From NCBI RefSeq assembly GCF_002975435.1, contig NZ_PCPT01000002.1, positions 186,001-250,000 on the forward strand: a DNA stretch of 64,000 bases. Reading direction: 5' to 3'. Source of the stretch: Arthrobacter sp. MYb227 (GTDB taxonomy: Bacteria; Actinomycetota; Actinomycetes; Actinomycetales; Micrococcaceae). Below the pieces are notes generated by a model. It was given only the letters and a program-made list of their open reading frames with translations. It had not been told where the DNA came from and ran no database searches. A program made the translations under genes and the position numbers. Below are positions 8,212-17,422 of the stretch, piece after piece; the first letter of the stretch is position 1; the number at the start of each line of letters is the position of its first letter.

Positions 8212-9216
8212 ATGACAACTTTCGATGAGCTCAAGGCCCAGCTGGCGCTACCGGTGATCGCTGCCCCGATGTTTATCATCTCGAATCCCGAGCTGGTGAT
8301 CGAACAATGCAGCAACGGCATCGTGGGATCATTCCCCGCGCTAAACGCCCGGCCGCAGGAAGCACTCGATTCCTGGTTGACCCGGATCGACACGGCGCTC
8401 ACTGCAGCAAAAACCGCAGATCCAGAACGCAAGATCGCCCCGTACGCGGTGAACCTCATCGTTCACCACACCAACGACCGCCTTGAAGCGGACCTCGAAA
8501 CCTGTGTGCGGCACCGGGTTCCCATCATCATCACCTCGCTGTACGCACCCACCCCGGTCATTGCTCCGGTGCACGCCTACGGCGGCCTCGTCTTCCACGA
8601 CGTCACGACGGTTCGCCACGCCCGCAAGGCGCTCGAGGCAGGCGTTGACGGGCTGATCCTGGTCTGCGCCGGTGCCGGTGGGCACGCCGGAACCGCAAGC
8701 CCACTGGCGCTGCTCCCAGAGATCCGCAGCTTCTACGACGGGCCGATCATCCTCTCGGGCTCAATCGCCAGCGGACGGTCAATCCTCTCCGCCCAGGTGA
8801 TGGGCGCAGATCTTGCCTATGTGGGAACCCGGTTCATTGCCAGCACCGAGGCCAATGCCCCGCAAGCGTACAAATCGATGGTTGTCGACTCGGCCGTGGC
8901 CGATATTATCTACACCTCGGCATTCACCGGCGTGCCGGGAAACTATCTCAAGCCAAGCATTGCGGCCGCCGGACTGGATCCCGAGAACCTGGCCGAAAGA
9001 AGTACCGGATCCATGAACTGGGCCGGTGGAAGTTCCAAGGCTTGGAAGGACATCTGGGGTTCGGGACAGGGCGTGGGACAAATCGACTCGATCCAACCTA
9101 CGGCCGAGGTTATCGCAGAGCTAGCAACGCAATACCATCAGGCCCGCCAGGCCTTGATGGCGCAGTGGTCCGAAGAAAACAGATTCAATCCCAGCATCGT
9201 TGGCGCTGGCGCATAA
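8212..9216 (+). CDS. Nitronate monooxygenase-like FMN-dependent enzyme
   Basis: 334 residues. TIM-barrel 2-nitropropane-dioxygenase family: LALPVIAAPMFIISNPELV at the N-terminus, the flavin/catalytic-His segment CAGAGGHAGTASP and SGSIASGRSILSAQVMGADL near the phosphate-binding loop. The start at ATG 8212 follows an AGGAG box with rather long spacing; ATG 8191 is the alternative. Family members oxidise alkyl nitronates or act as NADH:quinone reductases. The next gene is an enoyl-CoA hydratase 67 bases on, so a role beside acyl-CoA chemistry is possible. Confidence 0.85.
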   Translation: MTTFDELKAQLALPVIAAPMFIISNPELVIEQCSNGIVGSFPALNARPQEALDSWLTRIDTALTAAKTADPERKIAPYAVNLIVHHTNDRLEADLETCVRHRVPIIITSLYAPTPVIAPVHAYGGLVFHDVTTVRHARKALEAGVDGLILVCAGAGGHAGTASPLALLPEIRSFYDGPIILSGSIASGRSILSAQVMGADLAYVGTRFIASTEANAPQAYKSMVVDSAVADIIYTSAFTGVPGNYLKPSIAAAGLDPENLAERSTGSMNWAGGSSKAWKDIWGSGQGVGQIDSIQPTAEVIAELATQYHQARQALMAQWSEENRFNPSIVGAGA

Positions 9217-9283
9217 ACACGTACCGCTCATTTCTAAACAACTACCTACCGCCTTAAGGCTAGCCAACCTAAGGAGAAGAACG

Positions 9284-10066
9284 ATGGGGCAAGCGATGGA
9301 CACAACTTCCACCTCCACGCCGGAAACGGTTCGCATCCAGGACGATCGTGAAGGCGTGCGGGTCCTGATCATTGACCGGCCCGCGCAGCGCAACGCCCTG
9401 GACCATGCCACCTATGTGGCGCTGGCAGCGGCGCTCCAGGAGGCCGATGCTGCGCCGAATATTCGGGTTATTGTTATCACCGGCGCCGGCGGCACCTTCA
9501 CCAGCGGAAACGACATAGAAGACTTCCAAAAGGGACCGCAACCCGAAACACGCGGCGGAGTGTTGCTCTTTGACGCCTTGCTCGCTGCCCGTAAACCGGT
9601 ACTCGCGGCCATAGAAGGTTATGCCGTGGGGATTGGGGTGACCATGCTGCTGCACTGCGATATGGCCTATGCCGGTGCCGGTACGCGCTTCAGGATGCCA
9701 TTCATCGCCCTAGGGTTGAGCCCCGAGGGCGCCTCCTCCTACCTGTTACCGCGTCTTGCAGGGGATAAACGAGCTGCGGAATTGCTGATGCTCGGGGAGT
9801 GGTTTGACGCAGCTGAGGCCGCGGATGCGGGGATCATCAACCGGGTCGTCGACCACGGAACCGCCTTGACGCAGACCCTCGAGCGTGCCTCCGCTCTTGC
9901 GATGCTTCCGGCCGCTTCGATCGAAGCAACCAAGTCGTTGCTGCGCCAACACCGTGGCGCAGAGGTACGCGAGGCCTTGCGCGTTGAATACGAGGTGTTT
10001 TCCGAACGTCTGGCAAGTGCTGAAGCCCAGGAAGCCTTCGGCAGGTTCCAGCGCAAGGACCGGTAG
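9284..10066 (+). CDS. Enoyl-CoA hydratase/isomerase family protein
   Basis: 260 residues from ATG 9284 with AAGGAG seven bases upstream. Crotonase fold: RPAQRNALDHATY, an oxyanion-hole loop ITGAGGTFTSGNDIEDF, then the second loop around ALGLSPEGASSYLLPRL with the expected acidic residue. It resembles the PaaG/ECI-like and short-chain hydratase branch. It probably hydrates or isomerises a 2- or 3-enoyl-CoA in the cytoplasm and is likely co-transcribed with the nitronate monooxygenase gene. Confidence 0.88.
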   Translation: MGQAMDTTSTSTPETVRIQDDREGVRVLIIDRPAQRNALDHATYVALAAALQEADAAPNIRVIVITGAGGTFTSGNDIEDFQKGPQPETRGGVLLFDALLAARKPVLAAIEGYAVGIGVTMLLHCDMAYAGAGTRFRMPFIALGLSPEGASSYLLPRLAGDKRAAELLMLGEWFDAAEAADAGIINRVVDHGTALTQTLERASALAMLPAASIEATKSLLRQHRGAEVREALRVEYEVFSERLASAEAQEAFGRFQRKDR

Positions 10067-10265
10067 GCCAATTCTGCTCCGGCACTACAAGGTGTAACGG
10101 GTCGTCGGGCTTCGATCGGCCCTTGTGCAAAAATTAGCGCCAATGCGAAAAGAAATGGGAAGCGCAAGCGGTTCTTAGCACAGGGGAGCGCCTCAGCTGT
10201 TACGCTCGCCGGAGAGTAACTTGTGGTGTACGAGTATTCACCCAGGAACGAGCAGCAGAGGACGC

Positions 10266-10943
10266 ATGAACCATTTACTGGGCGAGACGCTGATTTACGC
10301 CGCGACCATCTCAATTAGCCCGGTACCGGTCATCGCGGTGATCCTCATGCTCAGATCCTCGCGCCCCAAGATGATGGGCCTTGGCTTTCTGGCGGGTTGG
10401 ATCGCTGGGATCGCGGTGGCGGCAACAGTCATGACGGCGGTAGCCTCGGTGATTCCCGACTCAGCTGACTCGGGTGATGGGTCCCAACCTGTTGCTGGCA
10501 TTGCCCGGCTGGTGCTCGGGATCGCGCTACTATTTTTGGCCGTGAAGAAGTTCCGTTCCCGGCCTAAGCGTGGGGAAGTGCAAGAACTCCCTGAATGGCT
10601 AAACAGAATCAATACGATGGGCCCGAATGCTGCTCCGGGGTTTGGTTTCCTGCTTGCCGCCCTGAACCCTAAAAATTTGATGATGGCCATGGCCGCAGGT
10701 GTGGTTTTCGGAGGCGCTCATGCTGGAATCGGTACGGTAGTTGGTGCCGTGACAACGTTTACGGTTCTTGCCGGGCTCAGCGTTTTGGTGCCGGTAGTGC
10801 TGTATTTATTAGCACCGGTGAAAATTCTCGGAGTGCTGGAGAGCATCATGGAATGGCTCATGAGCAACAGCAATACCATTGTGATGGTTGTGCTCACGGT
10901 ACTTGGTACCCAGATTATTGGACAGGGAATCGACAGCTTCTAG
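10266..10943 (+). CDS. GAP-family (LysE-like) membrane protein
   Basis: 225 residues from ATG 10266 (AGAGGA upstream). Six hydrophobic segments, with an N-terminal ISISPVPVIAVILMLRS helix and a conserved AALNPKNLMMAMAAG segment. This is the pattern of the GAP/Sap family (actinobacterial membrane proteins related to the LysE exporter group, linked in mycobacteria to glycolipid transport). The substrate is unknown. Its last 20 codons are echoed by a decayed copy at 11128-11190. Confidence 0.82.
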   Translation: MNHLLGETLIYAATISISPVPVIAVILMLRSSRPKMMGLGFLAGWIAGIAVAATVMTAVASVIPDSADSGDGSQPVAGIARLVLGIALLFLAVKKFRSRPKRGEVQELPEWLNRINTMGPNAAPGFGFLLAALNPKNLMMAMAAGVVFGGAHAGIGTVVGAVTTFTVLAGLSVLVPVVLYLLAPVKILGVLESIMEWLMSNSNTIVMVVLTVLGTQIIGQGIDSF

Positions 10944-11235
10944 GCTGAATCGTTTCCAAGAGTATCCACGATTATTTCCTTCCGACTTTTGGATTTGCCT
11001 GAATCCGACAAGGCCCAGGAACAGAGCACTGAACGTACCGTTGTGCTTGGCAAACCGGTGCTAGGTGAAACGTTTCCATTTGCGATCACTATCGCCATTA
11101 GACCGGCTCCGAATTAATGCGACCTTCATGATGGTTGTCTTGCTGGTACTAAGCGCCCAACTACTGGGCAAGGGATTGGGTAACTTCTAAATATTTTTGG
11201 TTGTGAATGCAGAAAAGATGTCTCTCTAACCTGCA
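10944..11235 (+). pseudogene. Decayed repeat of the 3' end of the GAP-family gene
   Basis: At 11128-11190 a 20-codon frame, MMVVLLVLSAQLLGKGLGNF plus stop, parallels the GAP protein's C-terminus (IVMVVLTVLGTQIIGQGIDSF). Most differences are conservative, so this is the residue of a tandem paralogue whose 5' part is gone. The remainder of the stretch has no readable gene; it includes a GAAACGTTTC palindrome at 11067-11076. Confidence 0.6.
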
Positions 11236-12186
11236 ATGACTAGAAGAAATGCTGAGGTTCCCTCCGGTGGCATGTGGACGATTGACACCATGCTCGAAAA
11301 AGATCCTCCCTCCGTGCGGTTACTGTTGCAGCTATCAGTACCGGCAATCACTATTGGCGTAGTCTGTGCGATCGGCTTGTTCCTAGTGGATAAAGCTGCC
11401 CACTATGTTCAAGAATTCTTATGGGTTTACCTGCCATAAGCATTGAACGTTCCCGAGGATTCGCGGTGGTGGATCTTCGGGGTTTTGAGCCTTATCGGTA
11501 TCGCCATTGGCCTGATCGTCACCTTTGTTTCCGGGCATGGCGGATGAGACTCGGCAACCGTTGAATTAGTTGCACCTCCCATGAAGACTTCCGTGGTTCC
11601 TGGAATGGTGATTGTCACCATCCTAGGACTGGCCGGTGGAGTAGGCCTTGGCCCGGAATCGGCAATTATCTTTGCACCATTGCTCATCGAACTCACCCGG
11701 GTAACCGGGGAAACCACGCACTTAGTCGTCCTAGAAAACACTCAGGTACGTTATGTTGATAGCTGTGAATCGCCGCTTCCGTTCCGGGCTCATTCATTAA
11801 CTGGCAGCAGCATGCCGTCTCATTGTTCTTCGGGGGGTAAGGCGCAACTTGCCATATTGCCGCCCCCGGTGGTTCGAGGCATCTACGCACATGGGGTGCC
11901 GCCGTGGCCGTTTTCGAAAATAGAGACCTTAGCTCAGCTTGAAGCAGAGCTTGAAGAGGTCCGAAACCGTGGTTACGCTCGGTCTATTGGTGAAACCGAA
12001 GGCAATATTATGGGTCTTGGGGCAGCTATCACTGGCCCAGATGGGTTCCCACTCGGTGGAATCACGCTCGCAATTCCCGGCGCTCATTACAACGATATGA
12101 GTGAAAAAGAACTTGCCAACGCATTAACCGGCGTGGCCGCTGAAGCCTCACGTTTACTTGAATCGCAAACGTCTCCAATGCCGTAA
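11236..12186 (+). pseudogene. Chimeric pseudogene: ion-channel N-terminus fused to IclR effector domain
   Basis: A single frame, broken by stops at 11437-11439 and in codon 96, encodes first a ClC/YfeO-like ion-channel segment (VRLLLQLSVPAITIGVVCA; SRWWIFGVLSLIGIAIGLI; then GLAGGVGLGPESAIIFAPLL). At about position 11680 it changes, without leaving the frame, to the effector half of an IclR regulator: TGETTHLVVLENTQVRYVDS, SGGKAQLAILP, RNRGYARSIGETEGNIMG. The last uninterrupted piece (ATG 11581 to 12186, 201 codons) spans the junction. The DNA-binding part of the regulator and the rest of the channel are missing, which points to a deletion joining two genes. Whether anything is expressed is unknown. 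Confidence 0.75.
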
Positions 12187-12243
12187 TTCCTGGCTGGCCT
12201 TGACATAAAGCACTAAGAGTCGCGCACTCAAGAATTAAGCTGC

Positions 12244-12296
12244 CACGGCCATGGTGGCGCCTGAAGTAGGCGCATCACCATGGCCGTGTATTTTTC
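12244..12296 (+). terminator. Intrinsic terminator between the chimera and dsdA
   Basis: CACGGCCATGGTG-GCGCCT pairs with AGGCGC-ATCACCATGGCCGTG (12244-12288, one-base bulge), followed by TATTTTTCG on the plus strand. It lies between convergent units. Confidence 0.8.
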
Positions 12297-12303
12297 GTGC
12301 TGT

Positions 12304-13659
12304 TTAGCCCCAGATAACGTTGTCGACCAGCGCCTGGCCCTCGGCTACATAGCCGGCCATTTCTGCGGCTGGAACCATAGAACCGCCTGTAGCCCAGACG
12401 ATATGGGTAGCGTTGGCCAACACCTGCGGGGTAAGGCCAAATGCGTTGAGGTAGTCATGGTTTTCCAGAATTCGCCACGGTCCGGCGAATCCGGCAGCCG
12501 CGGACGGCTCAATATCGATGCCTTCGGTGTCATGCAGTAGGCCTTGGAAGGCCTTCATTCGTTCATCGGTGATGGTGATAAATCCATCGATCATCTGCTG
12601 TAGATGTTCACCCACTAGGCGTGAGGGACGTCCAACGGCAAGGCCGTCGGCTGCCGTTTTGCCGTCGAGGCCAATGTCCTGCACGCTGATTGCATCATGC
12701 AGGCCGGTGCGCACCCCGAGGGACATGCACGGGGAGTGGGTTGGTTCTGCGAAGACGCAGTGCACGGCATCGCCAAACTCCAGCTTGAGCCCGAACGTCA
12801 CGCCACCCGGACCGCCACCCACGCCACAGGGCAAGTACACGATCAATGGGTGCTGTTCATCGACGGTGATTTCCATGGCCTTGAGCTGTCCGGCCAAGCG
12901 GGAAGCCGCAGCGGAGTAACCAGCAAAGAGCATCAACGATGCCTCATCATCAACGAACCATACACTTGGATCTTCTTCGGCGGTCTTGCGTCCCGCTTCA
13001 ACAGCGTCGGAGAAGTTCCCCGCGTGTTCTACAACTTCAACGCCGCGGGAACGGAGCAGATCCTTTTTCCAGGCGCGGGCGTCCATTGACATATGAACTG
13101 TTGTTTTGAAGCCAAGCTCGGAGGCGACAATACCGATGGACAGACCGAGGTTGCCGGTGGAACCCACGGCGATACCGTGTTGGGTCAGCACGGCTTGTAC
13201 CTCTGGAGTCATTAGTACGCGAGCATCGTCTTCGGGCTTCATCAACCCGGCGTCCGTGGCGATGCGTTCGGCAACCTGCAGGACTTCGTGGATGCCGCCA
13301 CGTGCCTTGATCGATCCGCTGACCGGCAGTGAATCATCGCGCTTAAGCCAGAGCTTGCCAGGTAGTTCGGTACCGAAGCGTGCCGAGAGCTCCGCCTGCA
13401 TATCCGGGATCCCAACCAACGGGGATTCGAGGATGCCGTGAGTAGCGCGGGTATCTCCGAAACGTTCGGCAAACCACGGAGCAAAGCGACGGAAGCGTGC
13501 CTGGGCATCGGCAACGATGGCAGGATCGATACCAGAATCCTTAATTCCCGCAGTTGCTTCGGTGGGGGATGCAGCGAACCATGCGTTTTCCTCGGCACGG
13601 GCAAGGGCCGCAACTACGGGGTCACCGAGCAGTTGCTCGAGGTCGGGAAGCTGGGTCAT
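12304..13659 (-). CDS. dsdA: D-serine ammonia-lyase (D-serine dehydratase)
   Basis: 451 residues from ATG 13659, matching the length of DsdA. Fold-type II PLP enzyme. The PLP lysine is Lys118 in VSGSIKARGG, the same number as in the E. coli enzyme. The phosphate loop VGSTGNLGLSIGI and the glycine-rich PCGVGGGPGGVTFG loop are intact. It deaminates D-serine to pyruvate and ammonia in the cytoplasm, for detoxification and use of D-serine. No D-serine permease or LysR-type dsdC lies beside it, so regulation is not apparent. Confidence 0.95.
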   Translation of the reverse strand: MTQLPDLEQLLGDPVVAALARAEENAWFAASPTEATAGIKDSGIDPAIVADAQARFRRFAPWFAERFGDTRATHGILESPLVGIPDMQAELSARFGTELPGKLWLKRDDSLPVSGSIKARGGIHEVLQVAERIATDAGLMKPEDDARVLMTPEVQAVLTQHGIAVGSTGNLGLSIGIVASELGFKTTVHMSMDARAWKKDLLRSRGVEVVEHAGNFSDAVEAGRKTAEEDPSVWFVDDEASLMLFAGYSAAASRLAGQLKAMEITVDEQHPLIVYLPCGVGGGPGGVTFGLKLEFGDAVHCVFAEPTHSPCMSLGVRTGLHDAISVQDIGLDGKTAADGLAVGRPSRLVGEHLQQMIDGFITITDERMKAFQGLLHDTEGIDIEPSAAAGFAGPWRILENHDYLNAFGLTPQVLANATHIVWATGGSMVPAAEMAGYVAEGQALVDNVIWG

Positions 13660-14088
13660 CGCTGCTACTCTTTTCAAAATTGATGAGTGTTTCTGTAACT
13701 AATGTAGGGCACCTAATGATTACCGGCGAGTTGGGCCCCTATACACTTTGGCTGGCTATTTGTGGCTTTGCTCAGAACTATTCGAAGTGCGGTTTCTTCA
13801 CGCGCCATGATTCTTAGCCTGGAACCTTGCGCCTAGGCCTTCGGGACCCCCGCTGTTGATCCATAGCTGGTGACTTTCTGCATCAAAAGGCAGAAGCGTT
13901 TCAACGACTTGGGTTCAGCGTTTCAACGAGTTGAAGAAAAATGCTTTAGATTTCGGGCAAGTTAGCGCTACCCTCGACGCAACGAGATGTAGTTTTTGGA
14001 CGTGCGAAATCATGAATTCTGGCAGTGCCCCCACCGACATAACCCATGTGCGGCAGGTCCAAGCAGTTTTTTAGAACGCAAATGAAGT
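13660..14088. other. 429-bp gap with a tandem 17-bp direct repeat
   Basis: No gene is supported here. The only structure noted is AGCGTTTCAACGACTTG at 13895-13911 repeated as AGCGTTTCAACGAGTTG at 13917-13933 (16 of 17 bases, 22-bp period, two helical turns). The spacing would suit a protein binding twice on one DNA face. The stretch contains the dsdA promoter region. Confidence 0.5.
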
Positions 14089-15867
14089 TTAGAAGTCCGC
14101 ACGGCTGTACGTTGTAATCTTGTGCCCTTGGCCTCCTTCACGAACGACGACTCCCGAAGTCAGCAACGGGGATAGCGCGTAGCGAATCTGGTTTGCGGTC
14201 AAACCAGTCTTTTCGGAGATATCAGTAACTTCCAAGGGCTCTGAACCCAACTCACGCAAGATGGCAGCGGCGTTCTTTGAGGTCTTTATAGGTTCGGGAA
14301 TACGAATTGGGGTAGCAGTGAGCAATCGTGTTGAGCCAGTATCTGGTGCCGAGCCAACAAGAGCGGGGGAGTTCCCCGCTGGAACTGGCCCAATCGCTGG
14401 AGAAGCTGCGCTCGACAGAGCAGTAATGACATAGGTGTTTCCCTTGCCAGGAGCATGAGCCAAGCCGGCAGTTACCAAACCCTGCAAAACCTCTTGTGCC
14501 TCTGCGGAATCGAAGAGGCCGAATTCGCTCTGGGCTAGTGTGGCAGTCCAGGCTTGGCCTTGGCGCATTGAGACTAAGAGTTGTTTCTGAATTTCTGAAA
14601 GTTGTGCCCCGACACGCAACCCACCGAGCCATTGGCGATCCTCAGCGGTGAGTGAGCTGCCAAGCGGAATCGAGGCGGTGAACCGGACTCCATTGTCAGT
14701 AAACTCCGGGCGGCGAAGCCCTGCATTGTCGAGTACACGCCTGACTTCACACAGCCCGCAGCTTTCGCCATCGACGACCCGTTCCGCCGACTCCGCCCCG
14801 GTGAACTTACAGATTTCATAGAGGAACTCATTGACCGAAGCTTTAGCACCAGGCCAGCCAAGCTGGTCTTTGCTCAGTCCCCAGATACCGCCGGGACTTG
14901 AAACTGTGAGTCGGCCCGCTGCCAAGCGCATTTCGACGTTTTTGCCGTTGGTATGCGGGCTAAGATCACGATGGACTAACGCGTTAGTGATGAGTTCCCG
15001 CACCGCGGTTTGTGATGCTTCGGTTTCAAGAGGGGATGGTTCAGGAGATCCCGAGGGGATTCCGGCACGGATGTTGTGCTGGATCCATTCAAGAGCGCTG
15101 TCCAGCAGGTCAGGCAGCGGGCCATCGAATTCGACTCGAACCGGTACACCATTGCCTGCTGGTTCTAGGACAGCTGTGATCGACAGGTGCGGTTCGAACT
15201 GTTGTGGATACCGGCCCAGCGCGTAGAGGCCGGCCAACGTTAACCGGCCTCCCTGTGGTTCCAGAACGCGCTTGAAGCGGAGCACCTCCTCGTCGGAGAC
15301 CTCGCTCAGGCGGCGTGATGTTGCACGTGCGGCAGCAACGAAAGCAGCACTTAGCTGTGCGTCCAAGTCAGCGATTGAAGTTTCATCAACGGGACGGGTA
15401 TCTTGCCGCGGTCGGTCAACTGAATTCACCAGTTGCTGGGTCTCAGGTTCCGAGATTCGGTACTGACCATCGCTTTGTCGCAGGTAGGCAAGTTGCCCTT
15501 GGGTCGTTCGGCAGGGACGAGCAGTGGGTGCTAGCCCCTCAACCTTGACGATGAGCACTGCCTTTTCGTCAAGACTTAACTGCTCGCACGCCACTTGAAC
15601 TTTGGGCGTTACAGAAGTTCGAGCCTGTGACGTCACGAGAGCTTCTAGGGAAGCGGGGTCTTCGACGCCGGTAACGCGGAATCCATCGATGTGGTTAATG
15701 CCCAAGATGATGGTTCCACCCTCGGGTGCGTTGCCGAAAGCACTCAATGTTTCTTTGAGGTCGGGACAGCCTTTAGATGCTTCGCGGACTTCGAGATGAG
15801 TGAAGTCAACAGCGGTTGAGCGAAGCTGTGTCAGAAGGAGCTGAAGGCGCTCGGGGGTCCATGCCAT
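14089..15867 (-). CDS. AlbA_2 (Schlafen-like) plus GHKL-type ATPase plus winged-helix protein
   Basis: 592 residues. An N-terminal AlbA_2 domain (about 20-150) contains LEVREASKGCPDLKETLSAF and GGTIILGINHIDGF. A COG2865-type HATPase_c_4 region (about 285-400) has the N-box TAVRELITNALVHRDLS and SSPGGIWGL. After a low-complexity linker (about 480-530), a C-terminal winged helix follows (AAILRELGSEPLEVTDIS, then LTANQIRYALSPLLTSG). Proteins of this plan are treated as transcriptional regulators or RNA/DNA-binding stress proteins, and some belong to defence loci. It stands alone here, with AT-richer DNA upstream. The function is not known. Confidence 0.8.
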   Translation of the reverse strand: MAWTPERLQLLLTQLRSTAVDFTHLEVREASKGCPDLKETLSAFGNAPEGGTIILGINHIDGFRVTGVEDPASLEALVTSQARTSVTPKVQVACEQLSLDEKAVLIVKVEGLAPTARPCRTTQGQLAYLRQSDGQYRISEPETQQLVNSVDRPRQDTRPVDETSIADLDAQLSAAFVAAARATSRRLSEVSDEEVLRFKRVLEPQGGRLTLAGLYALGRYPQQFEPHLSITAVLEPAGNGVPVRVEFDGPLPDLLDSALEWIQHNIRAGIPSGSPEPSPLETEASQTAVRELITNALVHRDLSPHTNGKNVEMRLAAGRLTVSSPGGIWGLSKDQLGWPGAKASVNEFLYEICKFTGAESAERVVDGESCGLCEVRRVLDNAGLRRPEFTDNGVRFTASIPLGSSLTAEDRQWLGGLRVGAQLSEIQKQLLVSMRQGQAWTATLAQSEFGLFDSAEAQEVLQGLVTAGLAHAPGKGNTYVITALSSAASPAIGPVPAGNSPALVGSAPDTGSTRLLTATPIRIPEPIKTSKNAAAILRELGSEPLEVTDISEKTGLTANQIRYALSPLLTSGVVVREGGQGHKITTYSRADF

Positions 15868-16276
15868 TCCCTTAGCTTAGGCAGTAATGTCTAAATGTCC
15901 AATATGTAAGTTACGCTATTCATAGTTAGACGTGGAGCACTTTACGCACATAAACTCCCTAGTCAGAACGCACTCTATGGTAGTGAAATGGTTGGGCGGC
16001 AGAACCAACTGCCCGCAAAAAAGTCGCAAATATTAAACATTAATGTTTGCGGCGTGTGAATCTCACCTGATATACGCTAGAAATTAATGTTTAGATATTG
16101 GTGGCACGACTTGCCTAGCGGTTTCATGAGGTGGAGAGGCACTAACTGTCTTTAGCGAGGAAAAATAACGCGGCCGCTAAAGCCAAGGCAATGAGCGTGC
16201 TGGCTCCGATTCTGAGAATGAACTCACTACCTCAAGAAGCAGAAACGGAGCAGGAGACCGAAGTAGCTGGGAACAT
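15868..16276. other. 409-bp AT-richer gap with an ATTAATGTTT repeat
   Basis: AAACATTAATGTTT (16035-16048) is a perfect 14-bp palindrome. Its half ATTAATGTTT recurs at 16083-16092. AT-rich composition and repetition suggest a promoter/operator region for the gene at 15867 or a remnant of transferred DNA. No coding sequence is supported. Confidence 0.4.
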
Positions 16277-17422
16277 CTACCCGCGAGTCCAATCCATGGT
16301 GAACTTCTTGGCCACCGCGGTTCTTATCATGGGAATTGCCGTGAGAGCACCGAAAGCTCGATCCCGAAAATCGATGAGACGTTCTGGGCTGGGACGACCA
16401 AGAACCATATTCAGGTGCGCTTGACGGCTGGCAACCCTGACCGCGGAGAGTCTTTCCCTGCTGAACTGTTTGAGCAAGGCCCGGTTGTCCCCACCTGTGG
16501 CAAGGATCGGTGCCAGAGCCGCGGCATCCAACAATCCCAGTGCCATCCCTTGACCACCGATGGGGCTGACCTCATGGGCAGCATCTCCAATCAGAATGAC
16601 GCGGCCCATGGCCAGCTGTGGGACACTGTGCCGCGCAGCACGGAACCTGCTGAGCATGGTGCGCGTACTTTCATCCAAGATGTATCCGGTGCGCAGAGAA
16701 ACCAAATCGCCAAGTGCTCGGTCTTCGGTGGGAGATATCCACGCCACCCAACGCCGCAGGCCCCCGGGCATGGGAAAGGATTCGATAATGCCTTGATGAT
16801 GCAGAAAAAGTGCGGCGGTTGAACCGAATTCTGTGGTGTCCGGGTAGTCGCCCATGACGTAGTGATCCGGGTAGGGCTCACCGGTGAACTTTCGGCCCGC
16901 CGTGGTGCGTACCGAGGACTGTGTGCCATCAGCGCCCACCAGATAGCGGGTTGCTAGTTCGTACTCACAGGTAGTTGCAGCATTGGAATGGTGATGTGCT
17001 CGAACACTTAGCCCAGCGTCTCCCGGTAACTGGGTGAAGCCAGCGAACTCGGTGGTACCGATAAAGGCCTCCGGATCCAGCAGGTCTAAACGGGCGCGAA
17101 GAATGGCGACGGTTTCGCTTTGCGGCAGGGACAAGACGTAGCGGTGTGGGCCAGGTAGTGCCCGAAAGTCCAGCGAGGCAATCAACTTTCCGCGCGATAT
17201 CCCCACCCCGTCCCTGATGCGAACGCCACGCTCGAGGATCTTGGCTCCCACTCCTGCTCGGTCAAGAACCTCCAACGCCGGTGGATGGATACCAATGGCC
17301 CGGGAATGATCCCCAATATGGTGCCGCTTTTCCAAGACGCGGACACGTAATCCCGACTCGATCAGCAGTATAGCTAGGGTCAGCCCGGAAGGCCCGCCGC
17401 CGACAATAACAACATCAAGCAC
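16277..17422 (-). CDS. FAD-dependent aromatic hydroxylase (SrsC-like role)
   Basis: About 381 residues from GTG 17422, which overlaps the methyltransferase stop by eight bases. A longer frame to 17509 is possible but would overlap that gene by 95 bases. PHBH-fold flavoprotein: GxGxxG motif in VVIVGGGPSGLTLAILL, a mid-protein VGADGTQSSVR segment (the DG motif) and the second FAD motif VILIGDAAHEVSPIGGQGM. By position after a type III PKS and a methyltransferase, it probably hydroxylates the polyketide-derived phenolic ring, giving a hydroquinone or quinone, as SrsC does in Streptomyces griseus (known family; product here inferred). Confidence 0.87.
   Translation of the reverse strand: MLDVVIVGGGPSGLTLAILLIESGLRVRVLEKRHHIGDHSRAIGIHPPALEVLDRAGVGAKILERGVRIRDGVGISRGKLIASLDFRALPGPHRYVLSLPQSETVAILRARLDLLDPEAFIGTTEFAGFTQLPGDAGLSVRAHHHSNAATTCEYELATRYLVGADGTQSSVRTTAGRKFTGEPYPDHYVMGDYPDTTEFGSTAALFLHHQGIIESFPMPGGLRRWVAWISPTEDRALGDLVSLRTGYILDESTRTMLSRFRAARHSVPQLAMGRVILIGDAAHEVSPIGGQGMALGLLDAAALAPILATGGDNRALLKQFSRERLSAVRVASRQAHLNMVLGRPSPERLIDFRDRAFGALTAIPMIRTAVAKKFTMDWTRG

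Noticed and set aside
11067-11076. GAAACGTTTC as a LacI/CcpA-type operator
   Set aside because: A single 10-bp dyad in decayed sequence with no intact gene downstream; not enough to call.
16191-16424. Possible small gene upstream of the flavin hydroxylase end
   Set aside because: Overlaps the 3' end of a well-supported gene on the other strand and has no recognisable features.
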